Assembly (NCBI RefSeq): GCF_001748145.1
Contig: NZ_BCQA01000001.1
Coordinates: forward strand, 1,671,501-1,735,500
Direction: 5' to 3'
Source of the DNA: Bosea sp. BIWAKO-01
Lineage (GTDB): Bacteria > Pseudomonadota > Alphaproteobacteria > Rhizobiales > Beijerinckiaceae
Length of the DNA: 64,000 nucleotides
The translations under genes and the position numbers were made by a program. Within the stretch, counting starts at the first letter, position 1; every line of letters starts with the position of its first letter. Shown one piece after another: positions 1 through 8,200 of this stretch. The notes under the pieces are model-generated. The model had not been told where the DNA came from. It did no database searches and saw nothing but the letters and a program-made list of their open reading frames with translations.

Positions 1-656
1 ACCTTGCGCTCGCGTGCCATCAAGGTGAGCGAGTCGACGATCTCCCGCGAAATCGCGGAGAGATCGACGGGGGTGTCCGGCGCGAGATGGGCGCGCAACT
101 CGATGCGCGAGAGCGAAAGCAGATCGTCGACCAACCGCGCCATGCGCAGACCCTGCTCGCGCATGATGGCGAGAAAGCGGTCGCGCGCGCCGGTATCGTT
201 GCGCGCCGGTCCCTGCAGCGTCTCGACGAAGCCGAGAAGCGAGGCGAGCGGCGTGCGCAGTTCGTGGCTGGCATTCGCCACGAAATCGACGCGCATGCGT
301 TCCGTGACGCGCAGCTCACTCAGATCCTCGAAGGTCAGCGCCACGGGATTACGCCAGACGCCCCCGGTCAAAGCTGCGATGTGGATGCGGAAGGTGCGCT
401 CGACCGGCACGCGCTCAACCAGCTCGATGACCCGGCGCCCCCCACGGCGCGAAACCTGCTCGATCGCGTCGATCAGGTCGGGGTCGCGCAGGACGAGCGT
501 GAGCGACTGGCCGCGTTCGAGCGCTGGAATGAGCGCGCGCATCGCCGGGCTCAGCGCCTGCGCCACCCCTTGCGCATCGAGCAGCACCACGGCGGCGCCC
601 AGCGCCTCGATCAGCGCTGCAGTAGCCGGCGCGTGAGGATCGACGACATCGACCAT
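1..656 (-). CDS. phoR: PhoR-type sensor histidine kinase, N-terminal part (runs off the left edge)
   Basis: About 218 residues are visible. A PAS-like region (residues about 10-100) is followed by the dimerisation/phosphoacceptor helix with the H-box NASHELRTPLASLLGF and then the second DHp helix (RMARLVDDLLSLSRIEL). The catalytic ATPase domain lies outside the window. The H-box and its flanks match rhizobial PhoR kinases, which sense phosphate limitation with PhoB; pst/pho genes would be expected further left, but this cannot be seen here. The ATG at 656 is chosen because an in-frame stop lies at 690-692. No good ribosome-binding site precedes it. No membrane helices precede the PAS region, although many PhoR proteins have them, so the protein may be soluble or the N-terminus degenerate. 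Confidence 0.75.
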   Translation of the reverse strand, partial: MVDVVDPHAPATAALIEALGAAVVLLDAQGVAQALSPAMRALIPALERGQSLTLVLRDPDLIDAIEQVSRRGGRRVIELVERVPVERTFRIHIAALTGGVWRNPVALTFEDLSELRVTERMRVDFVANASHELRTPLASLLGFVETLQGPARNDTGARDRFLAIMREQGLRMARLVDDLLSLSRIELRAHLAPDTPVDLSAISREIVDSLTLMARERK

Positions 657-1134
657 GTGAACATGCCTATCAGGAGGAAGCTGGCGCCCTCATAGGGGGT
701 GGCACGCTCTCTGCCAATCGCCCCGGGCGAGATGCCCCGCACTTGCGAGGCCCCCACAGCATGCGGCGACAGTGTCCGCGAAATCCGCGCCATCGAGGAT
801 CTCAGCAGGAGTGAAGGCACGCGCAGGTGGTCACTTCGCGACGCGCTGGGCGCCGCGGAGGCAGAGGCTGTTTCGACCGTGATCCGGGATTGTGACCGAC
901 CGCTCTCGCTCAGATAAAGAATGTATCTTCAGCCAATTATGGCCTCTTGATTGGGGCACAATCGGCCTTGGAAAGGCTACAGATAATGATGCTCAGCTGA
1001 CGGGATGATGACCATCGATCAAGCCAGCCATCTTTTGGCCTTCTACAGACATTATTCGGACATGGAACTGCTCATCCAGACCAAGAATCTGGTGGCTTGA
1101 GCCTTCCATTTCCCCCTAGTCTTGTTGAGTATTT
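657..1134. other. 478-base gap, no gene recognised
   Basis: Between the divergent kinase and M15-peptidase genes. Short open frames exist on both strands, but their translations are arginine/serine-rich and resemble no protein. Base composition drops from about 920 onward, which suits a promoter region for the peptidase gene. I see no convincing Pho box, RNA gene or terminator. Confidence 0.5.
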
Positions 1135-1560
1135 ATGCGTCATTTTATCTTGGCTGCATGCGTTGCAGTATGCCTTCCTGCGACCGCCCAAGCCAATGTC
1201 CCCACCGGCAAGGTTTCCTTCCAACCGCAAGTGAAGGGGTTGGGCTGCCTCAAACCGGAAACCCTGGCGATGATCAGCGAGTTGGTCGCCAAGATCGGCC
1301 CGATCAAGATCACTTCGACCTGCGGCGGTCGCCATGCCCGGAACTCGCAGCACTATAGCGGACGGGCGATCGATTTCAGGCCCGTGGCTGCTTCGACGCG
1401 GAGCGCGGTAGCGGCTGCCAAGGCCCTCGCGAGCACCGGCGGCGTCGGCTCCTACCCGAACGGTCTCGTCCATGTCGATGTCGGAGCGCGTGAGGCCTCC
1501 TGGTATGGGCACAAGCGGAGCCGCCGTCAGGTCGCCTACGTAGCCCGCAACAGCCGCTAA
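1135..1560 (+). CDS. Small secreted M15-type peptidase-like protein
   Basis: 141 residues with an export signal (about residues 1-20, ending ATAQA). The mature part carries the zinc-site pattern of peptidase M15 / D-Ala-D-Ala carboxypeptidases: SQHYSGRAIDF supplies His73 and Asp80, and GLVHVDVG supplies His113 with Asp115. Two cysteines (38 and 63) could form a disulfide in the periplasm. Family members cut peptidoglycan peptides or only bind them, so the exact activity is open. The ATG at 1135 is the only start that leaves an intact signal peptide; its ribosome-binding site is weak. The gene stands alone and converges on the membrane-protein gene downstream. Confidence 0.75.
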   Translation: MRHFILAACVAVCLPATAQANVPTGKVSFQPQVKGLGCLKPETLAMISELVAKIGPIKITSTCGGRHARNSQHYSGRAIDFRPVAASTRSAVAAAKALASTGGVGSYPNGLVHVDVGAREASWYGHKRSRRQVAYVARNSR

Positions 1561-1570
1561 ACCATCGCTC

Positions 1571-1610
1571 TGGAAAGTGGATTGCGGCTTTCCGGAAAGC
1601 CGATGCAATC
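1571..1610. repeat. Dispersed intergenic repeat, copy A
   Basis: About 40 bases containing GGCTTTCCGGAAAGCC (itself a palindrome) and ending CGATGCAATC. The reverse complement matches 8103-8142 with only a few differences. Together with the hairpin at 1621-1659 it forms a two-part element that recurs in inverted order near 8077-8142. Confidence 0.6.
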
Positions 1611-1620
1611 ACAGGAGGTC

Positions 1621-1659
1621 AGATCATCGAACCGGATACGAGAACCGGTCCGATGATCT
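1621..1659. terminator. Hairpin between convergent genes, possible bidirectional terminator
   Basis: AGATCATCG (1621-1629) pairs perfectly with CGATGATCT (1651-1659). Inside it ACCGG (1631-1635) pairs with CCGGT (1645-1649), leaving one mismatch and a 9-base loop. It sits between the ends of two convergent genes. There is no T-tract, so termination is inferred. It is also the second half of the dispersed repeat. Confidence 0.45.
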
Positions 1660-1686
1660 GAAGGCGCCCGGCCAAGGGACCGCGCC

Positions 1687-2661
1687 CTAGATGTCGTGGC
1701 GCTTGATGCGGCGGATCATTTCGTGCAGCGCCAGCATCACCAGCGCCAGGATGAAGGGCAGCAGGTAGTAGATGATGCGGAAGAGCAGCAAGGCTCCAAG
1801 CACATGGCCATAGGGCAGCCGGTTGAGCGCGACGAGCATCGTCGCCTCAAAGACTCCCAGCCCGCCGGGCGTATGGGCAGCGATGCCGATCAGGCAGGCG
1901 AAGACATAGGCCGCCAGGAAGGCCGGATATTCCAGCCCATAGCCGCCGGGCAGAAGCACGAAGAGCACGGCGGCGGCGGCGCAGACCTCGCAGGCGCCAA
2001 GCGTCATCTGGCCTAGCGTGATGCCGAGCCCCGGCAGCGGCAGGTTCCAGCCGCGGACCCGGAAAGTGCGTTCGTCGGTCGCGACCCAGACGAGATAGCC
2101 GAGGATGGCGAGCCCCGTGGCGCCGCCGACGACCAGCACGACCCAGGGCGAGGTGCGCGCGAGCATCGCGACAGAATCGGTGGCATAGAACAGGCAGGCG
2201 CTGAGGATCGCGCCGAGGCCGAGCCAGAAGGTCAGGCCGGCGATAATCGTCAGTCGAGCGACCTCGGAGGCGCGCACCCCCTTGGCCGAGTAGATCCAGT
2301 AACGAACGGTGCCGCCCGTCACGATCGGGAATCCGAGCGTGAAGGACACGGAATAGCTGGTGAAGGAGGCGAGTGCGGTCGTTCGGTAGGGGATCGACAT
2401 CCCCAGCCTTCTCAGCGCCAGCGCATCATAGCCGGTCAGCAGCAGATAGCTCAGCGCGGTGAAGCCGAGCGCCAGCCCGATCTGGCGGCGGCTGGCATCG
2501 GCGAAGGCACCGACTACCTGGCCCGGCTCCATCTCGCGGATGATCAGCCAGAGGACGGCCAGCGAAGCGACGAAGATGACCGTGCTGGCAAGTGGGCCGA
2601 GCCAGCGCCAGCGACTGCGTTTGCGCAGCGGCATTCCGGGCTCGTGCGGGCCGTACGACAT
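1687..2661 (-). CDS. Lysylphosphatidylglycerol synthase-type transmembrane protein (UPF0104 family)
   Basis: 324 residues with a short basic N-terminus (RKRSRWRW) and about eight hydrophobic helices. It matches the membrane half of MprF/LPG synthases, including the typical AHTPGGLGVFE segment near residue 265. In MprF this half flips aminoacylated lipid; the soluble synthase domain is absent here, so the stand-alone protein is a predicted lipid flippase or related inner-membrane protein of unknown substrate. The start at 2661 gives a cytoplasmic basic tail before the first helix. It is monocistronic as far as seen, with about 220 bases separating it from the ABC-F gene upstream. Confidence 0.75.
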   Translation of the reverse strand: MSYGPHEPGMPLRKRSRWRWLGPLASTVIFVASLAVLWLIIREMEPGQVVGAFADASRRQIGLALGFTALSYLLLTGYDALALRRLGMSIPYRTTALASFTSYSVSFTLGFPIVTGGTVRYWIYSAKGVRASEVARLTIIAGLTFWLGLGAILSACLFYATDSVAMLARTSPWVVLVVGGATGLAILGYLVWVATDERTFRVRGWNLPLPGLGITLGQMTLGACEVCAAAAVLFVLLPGGYGLEYPAFLAAYVFACLIGIAAHTPGGLGVFEATMLVALNRLPYGHVLGALLLFRIIYYLLPFILALVMLALHEMIRRIKRHDI

Positions 2662-2883
2662 GCTCTCTCATGGTCAATTGCGCGAGGTGGGAATGTGCTC
2701 GCGTCGATTGCGGACGGGAGGGCACCGCAGCGCCCTGGCCCCGACAGATAGCGCCTCGGCCGCGATCCACAAGACGCGACGACGCGGCGAATGCGCACCA
2801 TGAGGCTGATGCAGGTCGCGTCGGGCCGGCATTGCGACGGCCCGACGACATCTGTCCGCCTCAGCGCAAGCTCTTGGCCAATT

Positions 2884-4407
2884 TCAGGTTTCTCCGGCTT
2901 GAGCCGCAGCGAAAAATGCCTCCGGCCCCTCGATCTCGACCAATTTGCGATTCTCGATCAGCCAGAAGCGATTGCCGACCGCCCTGACGAAGCTGCGGTC
3001 ATGCGAAACCAGCAGGCAGCTCGCCTCATGGGCCATGAGTTCGGCTTCCAGCGCCTCCTGCCCTTCGATATCGAGATGGTTCGTCGGTTCGTCGAGCAGG
3101 TAGAAATTCGGATTGGCCAGGCGCAGGACCAACATGGCGAGCCGCGACTTCTGCCCGCCCGAGAGCGCGCCGATCCGGCTGCTCTGCATGTCGATCGACA
3201 CTCCCGCACCCGCCAGCAGGCTGCGCGCCGGCTGGTCGCCGACATCGAAGCGCCGGGTGATCACGCCATGCGGCGTATCGCTATCGGCGAGTTCGGAGAG
3301 ACTCTGACTGCTATAACCAAGGGCAAGCGACGGCGTGACCTTGATGCGCGCAGCGTCGGTTTCCGCGATCGCGTCCCTGATCAGGCCAATCAGTCGCGAC
3401 TTGCCGGTCCCGTTGCGGCCAAGCAGCACGATCCGGTCACCCTGGGCGATCGAGCGCTTGCCGGTCCTGAACAGCAGCGTGCCGTCCGGTGTCTCGACGG
3501 AAAGATCGTCGAGGGTCACCAGGACCTTGGCATGCGTGCCACGATTGGCCAGCCTGATCGCGCCCGATGAGCGCTCCTGGTAGCCAGGCCTCGCCGCCTC
3601 TTCCAGGCGCTCGGCCCTTTGCCTGAGCTGCTTGGTCTTGACCACGAGCAGGTCGCTGCCGGAGTTGATCCCGATATTGTTCAGCTTCGCCGCCTGCCGA
3701 CGCAACTGCTGCGCTGCCTTCATCTCGCGCTGGTAGCGACGCTCCTCCGAGGCATCGACCTCATCCAGCGCGGCGCGCGCCCGCGTATAGGGCAGCGCGA
3801 AGACCGGTGAGCTCTCCAGCCTGAGGAACAGCGTGCGATTGGTCACCGCGTCGAGGAAGGCGCGATCATGACTGGAGATCACGACGGGCACGTCGCGCGG
3901 CAGGCCGTTCAGCCATTCCTCGAGTTGGTTGATCCGGGCGAGGTCGAGATGGTTGGTCGGCTCGTCGAGCAGCAGCATGTCGGGATCGGTCACCCAGACG
4001 CTGGCCAGCATGGCGAAGCGCTGCCAGCCACCGCTCAGCTGCGACAGGGGGCGCCGGCGAAGCGCCTCGGGAATTTCGAGCGCTTCCAGCGCGACGTCGA
4101 CGCGCCAGGATTCCGTCTCAGCCTGCTCTGGCGGCAGGGCGCGAAGCACGAGGTCATAGAAGGGCAATGCCAGCAGTTCGGCCGGAATCTCCTGCTCGAC
4201 ATGACCGACGCGAAGTCCGCGCGAACGCGTGATCTCGCCTGTCGCGGGCTCATGGGAACCAGCAAGGCAGCGCAGCAGGGTGGATTTACCGCGACCATTG
4301 GCTGCGACGAGGCCGAGGCGATCGCCCGGCCCGATCGCAAGATTGAGATTGGAAAAGAGCGGCGCACCAAGCGTGACGCCGAGTTTGCGAGCGTTGATCA
4401 AGGCCAT
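2884..4407 (-). CDS. ABC-F family ATPase (ribosome-associated type)
   Basis: 507 residues with two ATP-binding domains and no membrane helices. The first domain has Walker A ANGRGKST, signature LSGGW and LLLDEPTNHLD; the second has GRNGTGKS, LSGGQKSRLAM and LLDEPTNHLD. A basic helical linker joins them (about residues 210-290). ABC-F proteins bind the ribosomal E site and either rescue stalled ribosomes or protect them from antibiotics; which applies cannot be read from the sequence. The ATG at 4407 (MALINARKLGV) is chosen over one 19 codons upstream because family members start at this point. Upstream lie a possible leader peptide and an overlapping hairpin, an arrangement known for drug-inducible ABC-F genes. 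Confidence 0.85.
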   Translation of the reverse strand: MALINARKLGVTLGAPLFSNLNLAIGPGDRLGLVAANGRGKSTLLRCLAGSHEPATGEITRSRGLRVGHVEQEIPAELLALPFYDLVLRALPPEQAETESWRVDVALEALEIPEALRRRPLSQLSGGWQRFAMLASVWVTDPDMLLLDEPTNHLDLARINQLEEWLNGLPRDVPVVISSHDRAFLDAVTNRTLFLRLESSPVFALPYTRARAALDEVDASEERRYQREMKAAQQLRRQAAKLNNIGINSGSDLLVVKTKQLRQRAERLEEAARPGYQERSSGAIRLANRGTHAKVLVTLDDLSVETPDGTLLFRTGKRSIAQGDRIVLLGRNGTGKSRLIGLIRDAIAETDAARIKVTPSLALGYSSQSLSELADSDTPHGVITRRFDVGDQPARSLLAGAGVSIDMQSSRIGALSGGQKSRLAMLVLRLANPNFYLLDEPTNHLDIEGQEALEAELMAHEASCLLVSHDRSFVRAVGNRFWLIENRKLVEIEGPEAFFAAAQAGET

Positions 4408-4609
4408 AATCGTTCTCTGGACTGCCCGAGCCGTTGTCCGGCATCCAGGAAAGGCGCGTTCCACGGCCTTGAGGATGCGGATGCCAGATGCCTGTGCGGC
4501 GTCAGCTCGTTGGATTGGGAGAGGCGCAGATCACCTGAGCATAAGGCTCGATGCTGCGCCGCCACGAAGGGCAGACCGGGAAGAGAACCGTTGAGCGATC
4601 GTCTTTGGG

Positions 4610-4681
4610 TCAGCCCTGCAAGACTGCTTGCAGGGCCTGAACGGGGCCACGCTGACGATGGTGACGAAAGAACGTAATCAC
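4610..4681 (-). CDS. Candidate 23-residue leader peptide upstream of the ABC-F gene
   Basis: A GTG start at 4681 follows AAAGGGGG (4686-4693) at a spacing of 4 bases. The frame encodes 23 residues beginning MITFFRHHRQR and ending LQAVLQG before a TGA at 4610-4612. Its last eight codons lie inside the 10-bp hairpin at 4613-4636, so a ribosome reaching the end must melt it. That coupling, on the strand and just upstream of an ABC-F gene, is what translation or transcription attenuation would look like. I do not recognise the peptide. It could also be a chance frame. Confidence 0.4.
   Translation of the reverse strand: MITFFRHHRQRGPVQALQAVLQG
4613..4636 (-). promoter_or_regulatory. 10-bp hairpin overlapping the leader frame, possible attenuator
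   Basis: GCCCTGCAAG (4613-4622) and CTTGCAGGGC (4627-4636) are perfect complements around a 4-base loop. On the minus strand no U-run follows. It overlaps the last codons of the leader frame and lies about 205 bases before the ABC-F start. Confidence 0.5.
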
Positions 4682-4754
4682 GCAGCCCCCTTTCTCGAAT
4701 GGCGATGGAAACTGCCCTAGCGCCGTTCCCGATCATTGGCAACCGCAGCTGGCC

Positions 4755-5318
4755 TCAGGCTGTCTTGCGAAACACGCGCAGGGTCTTGAACAGGCCGACC
4801 TCCTCGACCGGGCGCGACTTCACCCAGTCCGCAATGATCGGCTCGGCCGAGGCATAGGCGAAGGAGCCGGTATAGAACAGGATATGGCCGCCAGTGTCGG
4901 TCTGGTCGGTGAAGAGCTGCATCACCTCGAGATCGGTGAGCGCGCCATAGGCATCGTTCTTCTCGCTGCGGAATTCGCAGGAATGGAACAGGGTGACGAT
5001 GTCGAAGCGCGGCAGCAGCTTTGCGTTGCTGGTATAGATGTCGCCGAAATAGGCAGAATAGGTCTTGGTGATCGAGGGGTTCTCGGTCGCCAGCTTGACG
5101 AAAGCATCATTTTCCTTGGGCGAGGCGGTGATACCCAGCACCGTGCAGTCGAGTTCCGGCTCGGCGCAGCGGATGCCGATATAGTGGTGGCCGCCGGTCC
5201 CGAAATGATAGATGCGCTTGCCGGTGAGGTTCTCCTCCTCGAGCCATTCGACGAAATGCACGTCGCAAGGGCACTGCTCGACCCGCAGGCCCCAATAGAC
5301 GTCCCAGATATTCAGCAT
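4755..5318 (-). CDS. Methyltransferase-like conserved protein of unknown function
   Basis: 187 residues. The order of elements resembles a class I SAM-dependent methyltransferase: KRIYHFGTGGHHYIGI like motif I, an acidic FGDIY turn, RFDIVTLFHSCEF like motif IV, then GGHILFYTGSF and a final FKTLRVFRK strand. The glycine loop is not a canonical GxGxG, so SAM binding is uncertain. The ATG at 5318 (MLNIWDVYWGLR) is preferred; a longer frame reaches 5408, but its extra 30 residues are low-complexity and proline/arginine-rich. It follows the SbmA-like exporter gene in the same direction with about 108 bases between, so the two may be cotranscribed. Confidence 0.55.
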   Translation of the reverse strand: MLNIWDVYWGLRVEQCPCDVHFVEWLEEENLTGKRIYHFGTGGHHYIGIRCAEPELDCTVLGITASPKENDAFVKLATENPSITKTYSAYFGDIYTSNAKLLPRFDIVTLFHSCEFRSEKNDAYGALTDLEVMQLFTDQTDTGGHILFYTGSFAYASAEPIIADWVKSRPVEEVGLFKTLRVFRKTA

Positions 5319-5426
5319 GCGATCAGCTCCGTAACAGGCAGGTCGGCAGACCTGCGGCATGAGGCAAGGAGGGCCTGGTCGGGCCCGAGACACAGGATTT
5401 CGCGGCAAGGCCGAACGAAGGGGTCG

Positions 5427-7304
5427 TCATGTCAGGCCCCGCTCGACCGCACCGGCCCGCAGGGCGGACGTGCCATCCGGATTGGCCATTCGCGTCACGC
5501 CGCCGGCCCGCTTCATCACGAGATGGTGGCTGGCGGCCTCGGCAAAGCCAGGGCTCTGCCCCATCAGCAGGACGATGGCGCCGGGCCGAGCGGCGCGCAG
5601 CTCGGCGATGAGTTCGAGCGCAGTGTCGATTTCCAGCGCGCTGGTGGATTCGTCGAGCAGGAGCACATCGGGCGCTTCGAGTTCGGCGCGGGCGAGCGCC
5701 AGGCGCTGCCTGTCGCCCGTCGCCAGAAGCTTGTCCCAGTCGCGATGCTCGTCGAGGCTCGCGGCGAGCGGAGAGAGCCCGTAACGGCGCAAGGCATCGG
5801 CAAGCGCATCGCCCGGACGGGTCAGCGCGGTATCGAGAATCGTGCGCAGGCTGCCTTCGCTCAGGTGCAGGCTGTGCGGCACGACGGTCACCCGTGCTCC
5901 CTCCGGCAGGGAAATCTCGCCTCTGCCCCAGGGCCAGAGACCGGCGAGCGCCTGGATCAGCGCCGATTTGCCGAGCCCGAGTTCGCCCGAGAGATGCAAG
6001 GTCGCGCCGGCTGGCAGGGAGAAGCTGAGATCGGCGGCCAGGTTGCGGCCATCGCGATCGGTCAAGGTGACATCTGCAAGACAGAGCTGAGCGTCAGGGC
6101 TTTGCTTCACGCTCAGATGGTCATCCGGCGGGCTCAACTCGACACGGTCGAGCGCGTCGGCAAGTTCGTTGACGCGCCGCGCAGCGGCCAGCCATTCCGC
6201 GATGCGCATGAAATTGTCGAGCACCCAGTTGAAGGCGTTCTGCACGGCCACAAAGGCGGCGGCGACTTGAACGACCCCGCCGAGCGACATCTCGCCGGAG
6301 AGATATTTCGGCGCGGCCAGCAGCAGCGGAACGACCGGAACGAGCGCACCGCTGCCATTGGTGATCCAGGTCAGCCGGCCGCGCTGGCGGATCATGGCGA
6401 GCCAGCGCTGCGCCAGGCTGTCATAGGTGCGTGCGACGGCGCGACGCTCGCCCGCCTCGGCGCGGGCGAGCGCGATCGGCTCGCCATGATCGCGAATGCG
6501 CATCAGGGCGAAGCGCAACTTGGCCTCGCCCTCGTTTCGCGCGGCAACGAGGCGCGGCAGCCTGCGGCCGACCACGGTGATCAGCAGCGAGACCAGCACG
6601 GCATAGAGAATCGCCGCCAATACCAGATAAGCCGGGATGGTGATCGCCCGCGAGCCCACCGGGATCGTCAGGGCGCCTCCGATTTCCCAGAGGATCTCGA
6701 TGAACATCACGATGGTGATGAAGGCCGAGAGCAGGCCAATGGCGAAATCGACGAGCGGCTCGGTTGCCCAGCGCACATCGTCGGCGATGCGGTATTCGGG
6801 ATTGGCCGGCTCATCATTCGACAGGCCCAGACGGAAAAAGCGCCGCTCCCCGATCCAGCCGTCCGCGAGTTTCGCGGTCACCCATTGCCGCCAGTGCACC
6901 TGGAGTGTCTCGCGCGTGACCAGGATGACGACGCCTATGCCGGCGACGATGACAGCGAGCACCGGAAAGACCGCCATCGCGGTCAGCGCGCTTTCCGTAT
7001 CCTTCTTCTCCAGCGCATCGAAGAACCAGCCGTTCCAGCGATTGACGGTGACATTGACGAAGACGCTGAAGATGATGGAGGCCGCCAGCGACAGCGTCCA
7101 GAACCAGGCCTTGCCGCTGGTCGCCCCGCGCCAGAAGCCGCCGGTCAAACCGGCAAAGCGCCAGGCGACCTGCCGGTCAGAGGGCAGGCTGTCAGCAACA
7201 CCAGGCGCTTCGACAGATCTCAGCAAGAACAATGATCCCCCCGGATCGGAACAGCACGCGTACACCCCCGGGTTTTCCCGGTTGATGCGCACGCCTGCCA
7301 GCAC
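5427..7304 (-). CDS. SbmA/YddA-type ABC transporter with a degenerate ATPase domain
   Basis: 625 residues. The N-terminal membrane domain (helices near 68-87, 110-130, 187-207, 222-245, 320-365) is of the SbmA/BacA/ABCD type; the nucleotide-binding domain follows from about 405. Walker A (GELGLGKS, 440-447) and Walker B (DVLLLDES, 546-553) are intact. The Q-loop glutamine is His (VPHSLHLSEGS, near 477), the signature reads LATGDRQ instead of LSxGExQ, and the H-loop histidine is Gln (LLMGQSPG, 583). Hydrolysis may be weak; SbmA itself is proton-driven and lacks an ATPase. Substrates of the family include peptides and cobalamin. The start is uncertain: GTG at 7304 has a poor binding site, while TTG at 7232 follows a G-rich stretch. 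Confidence 0.7.
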   Translation of the reverse strand: MLAGVRINRENPGVYACCSDPGGSLFLLRSVEAPGVADSLPSDRQVAWRFAGLTGGFWRGATSGKAWFWTLSLAASIIFSVFVNVTVNRWNGWFFDALEKKDTESALTAMAVFPVLAVIVAGIGVVILVTRETLQVHWRQWVTAKLADGWIGERRFFRLGLSNDEPANPEYRIADDVRWATEPLVDFAIGLLSAFITIVMFIEILWEIGGALTIPVGSRAITIPAYLVLAAILYAVLVSLLITVVGRRLPRLVAARNEGEAKLRFALMRIRDHGEPIALARAEAGERRAVARTYDSLAQRWLAMIRQRGRLTWITNGSGALVPVVPLLLAAPKYLSGEMSLGGVVQVAAAFVAVQNAFNWVLDNFMRIAEWLAAARRVNELADALDRVELSPPDDHLSVKQSPDAQLCLADVTLTDRDGRNLAADLSFSLPAGATLHLSGELGLGKSALIQALAGLWPWGRGEISLPEGARVTVVPHSLHLSEGSLRTILDTALTRPGDALADALRRYGLSPLAASLDEHRDWDKLLATGDRQRLALARAELEAPDVLLLDESTSALEIDTALELIAELRAARPGAIVLLMGQSPGFAEAASHHLVMKRAGGVTRMANPDGTSALRAGAVERGLT

Positions 7305-7480
7305 GGCGCCTAGCGTGCGCTCGATGAACCGGGGCTGAATAATTCTGACCTTGCGGCACCAATGCCACCTCGCAGTTTCGAACTGTTCTATTTATTCAAT
7401 GAAAACAATAAGTTGCACAACAACAGCCTCGCGCGTACTGAGTTTCGCCATGTAAGAATCGGTCACGGCGAGGCATCGAG

Positions 7481-7771
7481 ATGAGCGAGATTTCTGCAGG
7501 GGACGTGGTTGCGGCAATCGGCCGAAGCGACGAACTCATCATCCGGGAAATGCTGCGGACCAAGGCGACGCTGCTCGAACTGCGCCGCGCGCTCGCTTTC
7601 GCAAAGGGCCCGGCCAATGCGAGCCCGGCCGCCTACCAGGCCTTGCCGGCGCGGATGCAGCGCCTCGTCGATCTGTTGACCGCCGCGCTCGAGGGCTCGA
7701 CCCGGGGCGTCGAACCAACACCGCAGAGCAAGGCCAGCAGCCGACTGGAGGACGCGCACCGTGCCGCTTGA
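7481..7771 (+). CDS. Small helical protein of unknown function
   Basis: 96 residues, largely alpha-helical by composition (LIIREMLRTKATLLELRRAL). No motif I recognise. An ATG at 7481 follows GCGAGG at a sensible spacing. Its end overlaps the start of the next gene by 11 bases, and the next gene has its own clear binding site, so both are probably translated from one message. The pair is transcribed away from the SbmA-like gene. Confidence 0.5.
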   Translation: MSEISAGDVVAAIGRSDELIIREMLRTKATLLELRRALAFAKGPANASPAAYQALPARMQRLVDLLTAALEGSTRGVEPTPQSKASSRLEDAHRAA

Positions 7772-8078
7772 ACTGATCCATGACGAGAACACCGAGGCCG
7801 CCCGCGCCGCGCTGCGGCAGGTGGTGATGACGGCATTCTGCAACGCCTTGCACGATTCCCAGCTCGCCCCGATGACCGTGATGCGGCTCGCCGCCGAGGC
7901 GATCGGCTCGATCTATCGCGAGGTCTCCGATGCCCATCGCCATGAGGACGCTTGTCCATGCGGCTGGCGGCCGAGCCCGGAGCAGGATATCGACACCCTG
8001 CAGTCGGCCCTGGCGCGCCTGGCAAGACCGGCGCCGATCGCCGATCTGAGGCTGGTCGAGGTTGCCGGCCGGGCTTAG
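7761..8078 (+). CDS. Small protein of unknown function with a CxC motif
   Basis: 105 residues from a GTG at 7761, preceded by GGAGGA (7747-7752) 8 bases away, which decides the start. An amphipathic N-terminal half (ALRQVVMTAFCNALHD) is followed by a short HEDACPCGW stretch whose two cysteines and histidine could bind a metal. The overlap with the upstream small gene suggests they work together. Function unknown. Confidence 0.5.
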   Translation: MPLELIHDENTEAARAALRQVVMTAFCNALHDSQLAPMTVMRLAAEAIGSIYREVSDAHRHEDACPCGWRPSPEQDIDTLQSALARLARPAPIADLRLVEVAGRA

Positions 8079-8092
8079 ATCATCGGTGATCT
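8077..8092 (+). terminator. Short hairpin with T-rich tail after the small gene pair
   Basis: AGATCA (8077-8082) pairs with TGATCT (8087-8092) around TCGG, followed by GAGTTTTA. It starts at the stop codon of the upstream gene and resembles a weak intrinsic terminator. It is also the hairpin half of dispersed-repeat copy B. Confidence 0.4.
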
Positions 8093-8102
8093 GAGTTTTA
8101 GG

Positions 8103-8142
8103 GTTTGCATCGGCTTTCCCGAGAACCGCTATCCACTTTTCG
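8103..8142. repeat. Dispersed intergenic repeat, copy B (inverted relative to copy A)
   Basis: Reads TTGCATCGGCTTTCCCGAGA and continues through ATCCACTTTTCG. It matches the reverse complement of 1571-1610 over about 40 bases. The adjacent hairpin also recurs, in mirrored order, so the whole element is inverted between the two sites. Confidence 0.6.
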
Positions 8143-8200
8143 GACCGATGCTTCAGGCGCGGGCACGCGCGCAAGCGCCAACGATCGAGGACGTGAGGAC

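Larger units (their letters stand above)
4408..4754. other. 347-base gap holding the ABC-F leader
   Basis: The minus strand contains a 24-codon leader frame (4610-4681) with a strong ribosome-binding site and a 10-bp hairpin (4613-4636). About 200 bases then separate them from the ABC-F start codon. Longer open frames here have non-protein-like composition. Confidence 0.55.

Noticed and set aside
4-636. Long plus-strand open frame opposite the kinase gene
   Set aside because: Arginine/serine-rich shadow of the PhoR-type gene on the minus strand, which shows clear kinase motifs.
2884-4464. Longer ABC-F protein starting at 4464
   Set aside because: The extra 19 residues are unlike the family, whose members begin at the MALINARK position.
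4884-7235. 783-codon plus-strand open frame
   Set aside because: Antisense to the methyltransferase-like and SbmA-like genes; composition typical of a GC-rich shadow frame and no recognisable domain.
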